Assembly (NCBI GenBank): GCA_963513935.1
Contig: OY740768.1
Location: 13,747,993-13,811,992 of the forward strand
Source: Aphrophora alni
Taxonomy: Eukaryota; Arthropoda; Insecta; Hemiptera; Aphrophoridae
Length of the DNA stretch: 64,000 nt
Reading direction: 5' to 3'
Part shown: positions 22,896 to 33,711 of the stretch, piece after piece
Layout of the letters: every line of letters starts with the position of its first letter
How positions within the stretch are numbered: position 1 is the stretch's first letter
Translations under genes and position numbers: made by a program
The notes under the pieces: generated by a model
What the model was told of the DNA's origin: nothing
Databases searched by the model: none
Seen by the model: the letters and a program-made list of their open reading frames with translations, nothing else

Positions 22896-23049
22896 TAGAA
22901 AACATTTTATGAACATTCTTTTTATATATACAGGATGTTCGTAAAATATGTTGCTAAGCATTGAGAGGTGATATGGACATAAAAAGAAACAAAAAGATTA
23001 TATAAACATGTTTTCTAAAATGTTTCTTTACTTTTTACAACAAGATACA

Positions 23050-23275
23050 ACTCGAAAACGAATAGAGGTATGAAAACAAATTTTGGAAAATCTTGTTTTA
23101 AAATTTAAATGTCCGCCATTTTGAAACCGTTAAACCATTTTAAAAACTTCAAATTAATCGTATAAAACGTTAATTTTAAAATCTTAATTTTTCACGGTTT
23201 CAAAAATGGCGGACATTAAATTGTTTTTTAACTTTCTCCAAAATTTGGTATCGTTATCTTTATTCGTTCTGAAAT
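23050..23275. repeat. Inverted repeat around a GTCCGCCATTTTGAAACCGT core
   Basis: The left arm (about 23050-23127) contains TCGAAAACGAATAGAGG and GTCCGCCATTTTGAAACCGT. The right arm (about 23190-23275) carries the inverted equivalents ACGGTTTCAAAAATGGCGGA and CTTTATTCGTTCTGA. A possible outer end, TACAGGATGTTCGTAAA, lies at 22931. It is probably a foldback-type MITE, but the outer ends are not defined. Confidence 0.5.
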
Positions 23276-23753
23276 ATATGTTTACAAATTACAAATGGCG
23301 GTCAGACGGTAAAAAAATTCGTTTTAGAATCAAGTTTGTCAGTTTGGTAAAAACACTTTATGAGCACACTGTAATAGAGGTGGTAATTGTCTAAATGGAA
23401 TACCAACTAAACAAGATTTACACCGAACTGTTTCCAAGGTGATTTTAAATTATTTACCTTGAGTGTCAATAAATCTCAAAGTTTTGATCATGAATTGGTT
23501 TAAGAGACACTGTTTATTTATACAGAGTCAATTGTGTCGCAATAAGTTGTCTAAATCTGTAATAACAATGAAAGTTATTACAAAAATCTCTAGTGCAATG
23601 AAAATGGATTTAGCCTATACAATGAGAATATTATTATTGTACATAGTGTCAAACTTTGATAAGTGATTCTGGACATCAAAGGTAAAGAAAAACATTTCTA
23701 AGCCTTATTAGCTTCGTCTTCCGTCTTTTTCCTAAAATAAAATAAAACTCCGA

Positions 23754-24271
23754 TGTGGCCCAGCCAAGGAGCCCACCAAACCAAAATCATAATAATTATA
23801 AATTAGGATGTAAAGGAATTCTAAATAATAAAATATGAATTGGCACTTGCGATTTTGATGAGCAGTGCAATATGACGTAGAAGAAGGGGAGGGGAGAGAC
23901 GAGGAGTGGAGGGCTTGAGCTAGCGAGCCGACCCAGAGTCTGTTCCGAGAGCCGCGAGACGGAAGACCGCTACGGGACGAGGTCAGGTCAGTCCATTTTC
24001 GGCCACGTGCTAGTTAAATTAAACGGTATGCTTTTCGGCCACTATTAAGGCTTTATCTTGCCGTTATGTCTTTTTAAATCATAATCATTTTTTGTAATCT
24101 TTTAATTCGGCACTAAAATAAAATATAACATTAAATTTCACTTGCGTTGCGTGCGTTCATTAGCGTCCTAACCCGACTCCTTGGCCCATCCTGACAAGAT
24201 TCGGCTAAAGTGTACGCGGTCTCCAGCCAGCCGGAGCTTCCAGCTGGTCAAAAGAAGTGGAGACGGTCACA
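23754..24271 (+). repeat. 5' LTR
   Basis: 518 bp, beginning TG and ending CA (GGTCACA). It is GC-richer in its middle (23880-23990) than the surrounding DNA. It contains the block shared with the 3' LTR in its first 95 bases and its last 13 bases. Confidence 0.75.
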
Positions 24272-24273
24272 AC

Positions 24274-24288
24274 TGGTGTCAGAAGTTG
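24274..24288 (+). promoter_or_regulatory. Primer-binding site, tRNA-Leu type
   Basis: TGGTGTCAGAAGTTG begins two bases after the 5' LTR. TGGTGTCAG is complementary to the 3' end (CTGACACCA) typical of animal tRNA-Leu, from memory of tRNA sequences. It would prime minus-strand DNA synthesis. Confidence 0.65.
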
Positions 24289-24479
24289 AAAGCATTTGGC
24301 AGCAATGAATTGGCCTCACGTTCGTATTTTCTCTTTCTCCTTTCAAAATTTGAAGAAATCTTGTGGTATATTCTTTTGGCGATTTTTAAAATTTATTTTT
24401 TCTATGAGTGGAGTGTCACATTAGCCACCACTTTACAACGAGCCGAGTGGTGCGGCTCGAATTGTATGGAGGGGGGTGA

Positions 24480-24605
24480 TGTGGCCCAGCCAAGGAGCCC
24501 AACAAACCAAAATCATAATAATTATAAATTAGGATGTAAAGGAATTCTAAATAATAAACTATGAATTGGCACTTCATAATAAAATATGAATTGGAGACGG
24601 TCACA
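24480..24605 (+). repeat. 3' LTR, internally deleted
   Basis: Matches the first roughly 95 bases of the 5' LTR with a few changes, then jumps to GGAGACGGTCACA, the LTR end. A short duplicated block (ATAATAAAATATGAATTGG) marks the junction. Confidence 0.75.
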
Positions 24606-24926
24606 CCAAAACAAATTGAGATATTGTCATTTTGTATTTAACCATTTTATAATTATGTTGATTAGAAATGTGTGCATCAGATATCTCGAAATCCGTTTAT
24701 TGTACAAACTGTTCGCAGATGACGAGTGTTGTACAGGTTGTCTTGTGTCATTGTTGCCAGGGAAACAAGAGTACTGTACTACCCAAGACCAAAAACATTA
24801 CTTACTGCGTACATTGAAATATTCGCAGTGAGTATTTTCTTGCTTATATAGTTATCAATTTTGATGATAGCTACCAAACAGTCCCAAAACAGGCCTTTAA
24901 TAAGCCCTATGCACTGTCATTGTCAT

Positions 24927-25325
24927 ACTTGGGTCAGTGTTGTACCTCACGACACTGGCCCCTAGAACCGGGGGTTGGCTACCCTATCCCATGAATGTGG
25001 GTAATGGATGCCGCCTTCGGAATAAGTGTGAGGTAAGGGACGCGTGAGCGACCTGACGGTGACTCATCCAACGTTGCTTGGGGAACCTTGCTAACATGAG
25101 AATAGGTAAACATGGGTGCCACCTACACTCGGGTCGTGTATTTTACCTCACGGTGCCGGCCCAAGAAAACTAGGGGAAGGCCACCCAATCCTACGTATGT
25201 AGGTAACGGGCGCCGCCTCTAGTAGGTGAGTGCGTGGGGGAGGGTATCGCGTAAGCGACCCGACGGTGACTCATCAAACGTGGCTTGAGTAATCTTGCCG
25301 ACATGAGTACCATGGGAGCATGCTT
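24927..25325. repeat. GC-rich tandem duplication, about 200-bp unit
   Basis: Two diverged copies (about 24927-25126 and 25127-25325). Each has, in order, ACCTCACG, an ACTGGCC- or GCCGGCCC-type block, TGTGGGTAA or TGTAGGTAA, GCCGCCT, GCGTGAGCGACC or GCGTAAGCGACC, GACGGTGACTCATC and GACATGAG or AACATGAG. It is clearly richer in GC than its surroundings. Similar tandem blocks occur in LINE 5' ends and rDNA spacers, but I cannot assign this one. Confidence 0.6.
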
Positions 25326-25711
25326 GGCCTGTCCAGAAGCTTCGGCTTTTGGGAGCGTGCGTTGAGGAATGGTTTCGTGGTGGTGGTGGGGTGCTAGTGG
25401 TGAGATTGCACCCAGTTACTCTTTCTTTTGAGTGGGGGTTGGTGGTAGGCCGAAAAGGCATTCGTAACGCCCTTCTAGTTCTAGTAACTAGTTCACTTTT
25501 GAAACTCTATTCGAACCTGTCATTATCATTCAGGTGCATGTTTTTACAATAGTCTGTAGTATGAGTGACAGCTCGCATCAACCAATAGTGGACGGATCCC
25601 TTCTGCTACACCACTCGTGATCTAACAATACAAAAGTACAGCCCTTTTAAGCTGTACAAGGTGAAATCTTTATTTTTGTATATGTTGAAAGGATAGCTGA
25701 ATTATACAAAA

Positions 25712-26240
25712 CAAGCGACCCGCGTACCCGTGTTACCACGGGTAAAAAATTGAAAAAAGTTCATTAATCTTAAGGCGAAATTGATTTATAAAATTGTTCA
25801 AATTTGATCATCTGTCATTTCACGTGATCGATTACAATGAGTCTAAAACTTATTTAACTTTGTTCAGTAGTTCATACTAATTAAGAAAATAAATAACAGT
25901 GATAGGTTCAATTGTTTATTAATACATATTAGGTTCATATTTATAAACGTATATATCAATACTCATAATACTTCTCTAAAAACGACGTTCCGTGTGATTA
26001 TTTCACCATCAGCTGTAATTGACTGTCCTTCAATTGAACGAACAAAGATTTTCACTCCTGAAAACGAACGACATCGACTGAGAGCTACATAAAGCTGAAC
26101 ATGGGAGAAGACAGGGCGTTACAAAAATAGTGCGATGCGCGACAAAGATTGACCTTGTGATTTGTTGATGGTCAAGGAAAAAGCCAAAATCAGTGGAAAC
26201 TGAGTACGTGAGAAACTTATTGGGATTACTTTTTATATGT
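25712..26240 (-). mobile_element. Helitron 3' part, decayed
   Basis: A helicase C-terminus (25963-26232) is followed on the minus strand by a GC-rich hairpin, ACCCGTG-GTAA-CACGGGT (25743-25726), and then, ten bases on, CTTG (25715-25712) followed by T. Helitrons typically end in a hairpin followed about ten bases later by CTRR-T, so CTTG would be a near match. The 5' end was not found. Confidence 0.65.
25963..26232 (-). pseudogene. Helitron PIF1-like helicase C-terminus
   Basis: In one minus-strand frame: KVIPISFSRTQFPLILAFSL, TINKSQGQSLSRIALFL, one stop, then VQLYVALSRCRSFSGVKIFV and ADGEIITRNVVFREVL to a TGA. The TINKSQGQSL and LYVALSRCRS blocks are the last two motifs of the superfamily-1 PIF1 helicases carried by Helitrons. 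Homology ends abruptly at about 26240, so the rest of the RepHel protein is absent. The single internal stop and the truncation make it a pseudogene. Confidence 0.85.
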
Positions 26241-26526
26241 CGAAATAGTTTCAATATGGAGATTTCTGAAACTTCGGGAAGCTATATCTCAGGAACCACT
26301 TGACTTATATACTTGAAACTTCGGTTTTAGCAGTTTCTCACTAAGGTCTATGATTGTGCAAAATTTCAAGTTCCTAGCCTATTTATCGAAATAGTTTCAA
26401 TATGGAGATTTCTGAAACTTCGGGAAGCTATATCTCAGGAACCACTTGACTTATATACTTGAAACTTCGGTTTTAGCAGTTTCTCACTAAGGTCTATGAT
26501 TGTGCAAAATTTCAAGTTCCTAGCCG
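26240..26526. repeat. Tandem duplication, 146-bp unit, two copies
   Basis: The block starting TCGAAATAGTTTCAATATGG and ending AAATTTCAAGTTCCTAGCC is repeated almost without change at an offset of 146 bases. The near identity points to a recent duplication. It lies directly against the truncated Helitron helicase. Confidence 0.9.
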
Positions 26527-26739
26527 TTACAGTTTTCGAGTTGAAAATAACGGACAGACTTAGCGTTTTATTAATATGATATATATATATATATATAAAA
26601 AAAAACGGATTCTTGGTAATTTATCGGGCTTTTCTTATCCAGCATTCGGCAATAAACTATACTAAAAGTAAGCTAGATTGCTGTCTATCTTTAATAATGT
26701 ATTACTTACCCGGTAGAGTAAGTTTGGAAATCGACAAAC

Positions 26740-27860
26740 ATTCTTCACGTTTCATAGGCTACCTTCAGGACAAAAGAGTGATTTTCAACATGTCGTCCGT
26801 CCGACGTTATTGTACTTCAGCACAAAAATAGAAAGGAATATGATATTTGGTGTAGTGGACACCAGTGGCGGATCTAGAATTTTATTTGGGGGGGGGGACT
26901 GAAAGGGGGAAAATTTTGTGAAAGGACTTTCATGTAATGAAGCGACCAAAACAGTAGTTTAGTACTCCATTTAACGTTGTTTTATGGAGTAAAAGTGTGT
27001 TTTAGGTTTTCAGACTTGTCGATGGACCAGCGCCGGCGCCATCTTGCATGTGAAAGTCTTCACTTTTACTCTTCTTTGGGTTCTTGAAGAAGCACGAAAT
27101 ATAATCAAAATATTTTATGTTGATTGATTGCAGGCAATGTAAATGTAACTAAGACATTACACAAAGTATTAAAACGTTAACGGATATCATACAATTGAAG
27201 ACGTAGTAGTGGAATTAGATCATTCTTGCTAATGAATAGCCTATATTTTACGAGCTTCAAACTAAATATATTGGTATACAATTTACATTCATTCAAAAAA
27301 ATTTTTAGAGGTTTTGGGTGGGCTTCAGCCCGAAAGCCCCCCCCCCCCGGTAGATCCGCCACTGGTGGACACTATAATGTCCTCATATAGAACCCTATTG
27401 TATTTCAGAAAAATCGAATTGAAAATGTCAAAATGGCGGCCATTTTAAAACAGTTTTTGTTAGTCAACTTGGTACAAATGTTAAGATATAAAATTTGTTA
27501 GCAAATATATTGTCTATCTTACGATACAAATAGCGAAGTTAAATATAATTTCAAACCATGAACTATCCCAAACATATGATTTCCATATAGTTGCGAGATC
27601 CTGTAGGGCCAAGACGCCGACATGAGCGTAGCGAGTGGATCTCCTTATCAAACTTACATCTAGGGTCGAGACACTGACATAAGCGAAACGAGTGGAATTC
27701 TTTTAAATAATATACACACCTAGGAGGCCCCCAAGGGGTCTACCGACGTCAAGTAGTTATGTACGAGGTTCAGAAAACCTGCGTAAGAACTGTTTTTAAC
27801 AAACTTATCATAATTGGATAAGACCTCTTGAATCTACCAAACAATTTAACATTTCCTACA
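26740..27860 (+). repeat. Unnamed roughly 1-kb repeat family, copy A, split by a hAT-like insertion
   Basis: The left part (26740-26862) and right part (27373-27860) match copies at 58540-59700, 43085-43260 and, inverted, 31785-32470. Shared blocks: GATTTTCAACATGTCGTCCG, AAATGTCAAAATGGCGGCCA, ACAAATAGCGAAGTT, GAGCGTAGCGAGTGGA, AAGCGAAACGAGTGGA, CGAGGTTCAGAAAAC and CAATTTAACATTTCCTA. No coding capacity was recognised. Confidence 0.65.
26863..27364. mobile_element. Non-autonomous hAT-like element with 8-bp target duplication
   Basis: 502 bp. The inverted termini CAGTGGCGGATCTA are perfect over 14 bp, and both sides carry the 8-bp duplication GTGGACAC (26855-26862 and 27365-27372). Next to the ends are runs of G (left) and C (right). 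An 8-bp duplication with CAGTG-type ends is diagnostic of the hAT superfamily. There is no transposase. Confidence 0.92.
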
Positions 27861-27869
27861 AGTTGGGTA

Positions 27870-28590
27870 TTCTATTTAGAGGATCATTTTGTGATCGGAT
27901 TGAGTAAGTACTATCTTGGAAACCTTGAAATTTTGTTTGCTACAGGAAGACTTGAAAGTTTAACAGATAAGGGACATTATGATGAAAGTATTATCAGTTG
28001 CACTATGTAATATAAAACTGGTAAAAGATAAGATTAAGTAAGTTCCTCATTCTTAATGAATTACTAAAGATTTGTCAATAGAAATCCGCTCAAATAATAG
28101 GATACAAAATTTTTAAATATATATTTACTTTATAGCTTATACATAGCATAGAGTAAGTTAAATGATGTTTTAAACGATGATATAAAGTTTTTTTCTCACA
28201 CAAAAAGTGGAATGTTTGTCTGTATGTCTTCTGTGCAGTGCTCTATAGTCCAAACGTGTCAACGGATTTTAGTGAAATTTGTTATGTGGGGATATTTTGG
28301 CATTATATAGAGACAATTTTTTGATAACCAAAAATTTGGGGTAGTCGCCATGAAAGAGTACACAATTACGGTTTTCTCTAAATAGGTTAAATTACGATCA
28401 AATTTTGATTAAGTACAGTCTCTAAGATCCTAAACAATACGTATTGATCGGCGCCACTTCAAAAATGCAGGTTCGGTAGTTTACGGTAAAAAAAAAAAAA
28501 AAAAAGAAAGAAAAAATCATTGTCTATCGATTTTTCACAATAATAGTAAATTATGAATATAAATGTCTCAGACCTAAGTGGTAAATTGAA
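27870..28590. other. Intergenic, no gene seen
   Basis: 28200-28350 reads like part of a dispersed repeat (GGAATGTTTGTCTGTATGTC and following), but I see no second copy in the window. Confidence 0.35.
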
Positions 28591-28599
28591 AGTAAAATA

Positions 28600-29740
28600 A
28601 AATTAATTTTTGTTTATTTATCCTTTTCATTCCGGTCGAAAAACAGGGCAATAACGTCTTGTTTCCGCGTATTATATTTTTTGGGTTCATTTTTATAGTT
28701 GGCGATCTTTTGCTTCCACGTGTTGGCTGGTCTTTTCTTTTCCATTCCAGAGCTTCCTTAACTGTAAAATTATTCCCTTTCTCAGCATAGGACCAATCTA
28801 CCTCCATTTCCGTCCCCTAATGGTCCATTTCAGTTCTTCTGAGAAGTTCTATGTTATTGATTTTTATCTACCGTACATTTGTTCACAAACACTTGGTTAG
28901 GGCTTTTATAATTCGACAATATTCACAACAATAAAGGAGCACTCAAAGTACACCAATTAAATTGAGTTTCTTTCCTTATTTGGTTAGATTTCCAGATGTT
29001 TTATAAAGCATTAAGAACTCCAGAGGCTTTGCCACTCCGTACTTTTCGTAATAACAGATCCAAGATAGTTGAATTCCTTAACGCACTTTATGGTTTAGTT
29101 GTTTATTGCAATCCTCATCATCTTCCTTGTGTTGAGATTTGTTTTATTTATATTGATCTTTCCTCACATTCTCTGTATCTGTAAGACTTGAGAGTACATA
29201 TCATCAGGAAAACCCAACCTGCAAGTCTTCAAATATTTTCCCGTTCTGCATGTCGATCTCCTAATTTTCCAGTCTGTACAATCAGAAAGAGAGTGGGAGA
29301 AATGGTGCACCCCAGTCACACTCACCTCTCTATTTTATCCGGGGTAGATAATTGTTCGTGTTAAAGAATTCTTAGTTTACTTTATATCCGTTTTGTAATT
29401 TGTTTGATTACGTTGATACATTTCTGTGGAAAACCGTATTTATGCAAGTTTCCATAACGGTTTAGTTTATCAAATGCTTTTTCGAAATATTTGAAGCACG
29501 CAAAAAGTGAAGTATTAAATTCTGAATATTTTTCGATGGTGATCCTCAACGTAGGTATTTGGTCGTTGCAACTTCTATTTCCAGCTTGGTTTTCTCGGAA
29601 ACGTCTAAAGTGTTTTGCTTACCCCTCTCCAGTTGTCACAAAGTCCCCCGCTTTTAGGCAATTCCACCGAAATTCCTTCAGTTCACTCTGTAGTTTGTTA
29701 CCCTTTCAGAATTCCAGACGTCTTTTAGCAGCCTTTGGAG
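28600..29740 (-). pseudogene. RTE-type LINE fragment: reverse transcriptase to C-terminus
   Basis: Minus strand, from high to low coordinates: VELPKSGGLCDNWRG (29655-29610), NQAGNRSCNDQIPTLRI with ECSEFN-type spacing (29595-29520), YFEKAFDKLNRYGN (29510-29460), FPQKCINVIKQI (29425), GFPDDMYSQ near 29200 at the position of the FADD motif, VFVNKC near 28885, and RGRKWR with EALEWKRKDQPTRGS near 28830-28730. This is the order found in RTE/BovB-like ORF2 (family forms QAGFRPGRSCxDQI, FVDFEKAFDS, RRRKWRWIGHTLRK). The catalytic FVD has become KYF, the FADD motif is lost, and several stops and frameshifts are present. The endonuclease part is absent. Confidence 0.75.
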
Positions 29741-30409
29741 TAAATAACTTCTCATATTTATTTGGGATTTAAACAATCCAGCTGTTCGCCGCTACTGTTG
29801 TTCATAAACATAAAGAAACATCGATGCATTTTTCGAGTTGAAATGCGAGTAACATAGCCCAGCTGAAAAGCCAAATAGGTACAGTAATATGCAACCAGTT
29901 AGACGTCAATGTCTTCCACATTTACAATGTGACAAGTTTATTTAATTTGAATGTTAATTATCAAAAGTGTTCCTAGTTAACCGTTGATAACTTTATAGTT
30001 TTAGAACGAACCAAACAGATTGTTTTACCATTGTGCAATAACTCTTAACAGATGTTTTATCTAATCAGCTGTTACAAATGCATAGGACTAAGATTATTTA
30101 GAGGTTATATTTAGATCATAGATCAAAATAAACACACAATACTACTGCGTACATGAACTAATTTTAGAGAAGAAAAAACTGGTTAAATTAAACAGAGTGA
30201 GATTGGTTGAGCATGCAATAAACAAACATTCGTACTTTAACAAGAAATCATTGTTTGGCACTGGAGCATGTATGAAACTATCTTAAAATGGAAGATTTTA
30301 ATTGATTCTCTAAAACTATGTAAACTTGGTTATTATGGTTGCGGTCCTACTAACTTATACAAAACACAGAGAAGTTTATACAGACTCCTGTGGATCGCAC
30401 GGGTCATCT

Positions 30410-30620
30410 TGAGAAATCTATTCTCGAGTACTCCCTCAGGGATCAATATTGGGTCCTTTTTTGCTGTTTTTGGTCTATGTAAATAACCTGCCATACTATA
30501 TTGGGGAAGCAAAACTGTCCTGTTTGCTGATAACACCACTTTAACAGTTTTTGGGAAGAATATTGTTGACCTTGAAGAATCTATTACTTCATCATTAATT
30601 ACGATAGAAAATTAGTTTAA
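30410..30620 (+). pseudogene. Jockey-type reverse transcriptase fragment
   Basis: Reads YSRVLPQGSILGPFLLFLVY followed by VNNLPYYIGEAK, then after a one-base frame change TVLFADNTTLTVFGKN and IVDLEESITSSLI. This is the GVPQGSVLGPLLF...YVNDLP...LFADDTTL region of Jockey/CR1-group RTs. The second catalytic Asp of FADD is Asn here. No flanking domains were found. Confidence 0.78.
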
Positions 30621-30995
30621 ATTAGAATAAAAGTAAAACTCAACTCTAATTCAATGCTGCTCTTTGTATACGTAATGAGGTTCATTATATTATTATTATT
30701 AAGAACTATCAGAACTTTTTGACTGAAATACAATATTAGTACATTGTGATTCACCTACTGCTAATTATGAACTATCTTTTTAAAATTAGTTAATATTAAA
30801 TAAACTGCAAAAAACCCCATTCCCATAGGGGCCATCCTGGTATTCACCCAGACCCATAAACAATGTAAAATTAACAACGTATACAATTTCTCTAAATGTA
30901 ATCCTCAAAAGTTACATCTTTGAGCCTTGTAGGAAATTTTAAATTGCATTCATAAATGAATGGGTCTTACCCAGTAGGTAACAATAAAATTGTTA

Positions 30996-31773
30996 TACAA
31001 GGTGTTTGAAAAGTCTGGGTACGGCTTAATATTTTACAAACCATAGCAGAAAACATCTATAAACTTTGCACAGTGTCATATGGCAATGTAAACTATTTTT
31101 CCTTGCTATTGCCATGACATGACAATCATGGGGGGACGGCCCACAGAGGAAGTCATAGGAATCTTAAATGTAAGCACGGGTCGAGTGATACCTCATTTCA
31201 AAGAGCTCAGTTAGTAGAGTTGAATGCCGCAAACCGCATCTCAAAAGATGTATCCAATCAGAAATGGCGGGTTGTTTTAGGTACACATTGTGAAGTGCAT
31301 TATGCGCTGTCATTTCTGACTGGATCGTCGTATTCAGATGCGGGTGGCGGCGTTTTACTCTACTAACTAATGTTTTCACTGACTTTTGTAACTAGCATTA
31401 TTTAACTTACCACTTCATTTTAGAATTAATTTTTTTTTTTTAATCCAGTCAGAAATTGGCAGCGCTTAATGTACTTCTTAATGTGTACCTAAAACAACCC
31501 GCCATTTCTGATTGGATACATCTTTTGAGATGCGGTTTGCGGCATTCAACTCTACTAACTGAGCTCTTTGAAATGAGATATCACTCGACCCGTGCTTATA
31601 CTTAAGATTCCTATGACTTCCTCTGTGGGCCGTCCCCCCATGGTTATCATGTAATGGCAATAGCAAGGAAAAATAGTTTACATTGCCATATGACACTGTG
31701 CAAAGTTTATAGATGTTTTCTGCTATGGTTTGTAAAATATTAAGCCGTACCCAGACTTTTCAAACACCTTGTA
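30996..31773. mobile_element. Foldback (snapback) element, 778 bp, TA target
   Basis: Two arms of about 330 bp in inverted orientation (about 30996-31330 and 31440-31773) flank a spacer of about 110 bp. The outer ends are TACAAGGTGTTTGAAAAGTC and its reverse complement, with TA on each side (30994-30995 and 31774-31775). The arms differ by scattered substitutions and small indels. TA target sites and TACARGGTG-type ends suggest a non-autonomous Tc1/mariner-group element. Open frames in the arms are mutual mirror images and not genes. Confidence 0.9.
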
Positions 31774-31784
31774 TATGTTTCTGA

Positions 31785-32470
31785 ACCTCGGAACTGTGTC
31801 TGTGACTACTTTTTGACATCGGCTAAGCCCTAATGTGTGCTTGTATCAAAAAGTTCCACTCGCTTCGCTATAACGGACCTCGAATTTGTTTATATAACGG
31901 AGCACGGGCGTCGCGCCATAGGGGACATGGGGGACGCGTCCCCCCAATATATCCCCCCTAAATTGTATAAAAAAATTTAATATAAATCTTAATATTTTTG
32001 TTTAATTGCATACATAACACAGTAGGCGCAAGCCCGCCCGATCGGTTTATAGTTTGTTTCTTGAACGAAACAAGAAACTTGGGCTTGGAATCAAGCGTGT
32101 GGTATAGGGCGTTCCATTGTTGTCAAGTCTAATGGTTCAAAAAACGAACTATAGATATGTTTTCAGGTTAAATACAAATTGTTTCAATGAAAAACTGCTT
32201 GTACAAATGTAAGATTTTGGGTTTAAATTAGTGTTCAAACGTCATTTCAAGGTCACAATTTTTCTACAATTTTCCTGTCCCGGGGGTGCCCCCAGACCCC
32301 TCATTTGTCCCCCCCCCAAGTGTCGATGCTGACGACGCCAATGTAACGGAGCCTCCACTCACTACGCTCTCCAGTATCTCGTAATTATATGAATATCACA
32401 TTTTCTTGGGAGGTTAGGGATAGAAATTACATTATAACTCAACTTTTTTGTTAGCGTAATTGACCACTGC
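31785..32470 (-). repeat. Unnamed roughly 1-kb repeat family, copy D (inverted), split by a hAT-like insertion
   Basis: The reverse complement carries GTGATATTCATATAATTACG, GAGCGTAGTGAGTGGAGG, AGCGAAGCGAGTGGAACTT and CGAGGTTCAGAAAC, in the order of copies A and B. It is interrupted by the element at 31904-32344. Confidence 0.6.
31904..32344. mobile_element. hAT-like non-autonomous element inside repeat copy D
   Basis: 441 bp flanked by an exact 8-bp duplication AACGGAGC (31896-31903 and 32345-32352). The ends are only loosely inverted (ACGGGCGTCG against ACATTGGCGTCG), and C-rich blocks lie near both ends. The 8-bp duplication and layout fit hAT. The weak terminal match lowers confidence. 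Confidence 0.65.
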
Positions 32471-32822
32471 GACACTCATAACATAGTGATTGTGATTCCG
32501 TGAACAAAATTCACAGTCACAAAGTGAAATAATATGTCTCTTCCAGCTTAGACGTTCAAGTTTTGTTTGAAAAAAAATTGTAAATGAAGTAAGGGTGAAC
32601 AGATTTTACATCCACTTCTTTTTACTCCGGGATGGGATGACTAATTTTTACAATTTACTAGTCTCGAAAAATAAAAACTGCAAGAAATGCAATTTATAGT
32701 TTTTTTTTTTTTATGTATCTTATGTAATAAAAAAACCACGATAAGAGAGAAGTGTGAAATAATCAAAATCGCATATCCATGAAATTCATGATACGATAAC
32801 GTCAAACAAACAATGATAGAAT

Positions 32823-33069
32823 CACTGTTAGAAAAGTATCTGTTATCTATCGGACAGAACTAGGAATTAGCGAAATCACCGTCTAAGGTGATGGTTGAAA
32901 TCACTGAATTCTGTTTATCACGTTGAGTAAAACCAATCACCGTAACGGTTTTAACTACTACTGGGCGATAATACAGTGACCAGTGATTTCATCGGTTCCT
33001 TGACCTGCTATAGTGATTTCGTTCTTAGTTAGTTCTGTCCGTTAGATAACCAAAACTTTTCTATCAGTG
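32823..33069. mobile_element. Small inverted-terminal element (MITE), 247 bp
   Basis: Terminal inverted repeats of about 58 bp. The left begins CACTGTTAGAAAAGTATCTG; the right, reversed, begins CACTGATAGAAAAGTTTTGG. Both continue GGACAGAACTA and run on to GAAATCAC. No clear target duplication was seen, so the superfamily is open. Confidence 0.75.
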
Positions 33070-33079
33070 TTTTTTTTGT

Positions 33080-33700
33080 GATTTTACACAAAAAAGTCAC
33101 ACATAATTTCTATTCTACTTCCACAAATTTTAAGGACGCAAATTTAAAAAACGTAGAATGTTGCCAACATTTAAATTTTAAATAAATCACTACTAATAGA
33201 ACTATTCATGATTTTTTTCTCTTGTAATTTTGAGATTATTTAATAATTCGGTTTTACAGATAAAAGGTTATTGCAGAAAAATATTTGATTGAAACTTTTT
33301 AAATCCCCGTCAATTTTAAATCGATATTTGTGCTTAATGAACTTGTTCTTTACAATCTAGCGTACAAACTAAAATTTTGAGTAAACTCAGATAAAAACTG
33401 CGATTTCTATAACTCAGGTTAAATTCGTCCTTCGGGTAGGGTCAGTGGACATTTCATTGTCTCGCATTGAGACGATATCATGTGGGAAATACATAATAGT
33501 TTGAATTTGTAAACAAACTATTAAGCTATATTGTATATTTTCCAATGTAGGCCTAAATCTTAGCAATAATGTCAATAATTGTGCTCTATAGGTGAAAACA
33601 AACTTAGTAACACTACATTGCCTACACCTTTAAAACACAACAAAGATATCACATGCATGTTTAAAATATGCGCGACAGAAGTGTTAAAATTCACACTTAG
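33080..33700. other. Intergenic, no gene seen
   Basis: AT-rich spacer with no recognisable coding or repeat boundary. Confidence 0.35.
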
Positions 33701-33711
33701 GCCTAATTATG

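Larger units (their letters stand above)
23754..24605 (+). mobile_element. LTR retrotransposon derivative without gag-pol (TRIM-like)
   Basis: Two direct repeats start at 23754 and 24480 with TGTGGCCCAGCCAAGGAGCC and end with GGAGACGGTCACA. A tRNA-Leu-type primer-binding site follows the first, and a polypurine tract GGAGGGGGGTGA abuts the second. Only about 208 bp lie between the repeats, so all protein-coding sequence is gone. The right LTR is itself shortened to about 126 bp by an internal deletion. The flanks CCGA and CCAA could be a decayed 4-bp target duplication. It is probably Gypsy-like. Confidence 0.8.

Noticed and set aside
31164..31696. Two minus-strand frames of about 70 codons
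   Set aside because: They lie in the two mirror-image arms of the foldback element, and neither shows a protein motif.
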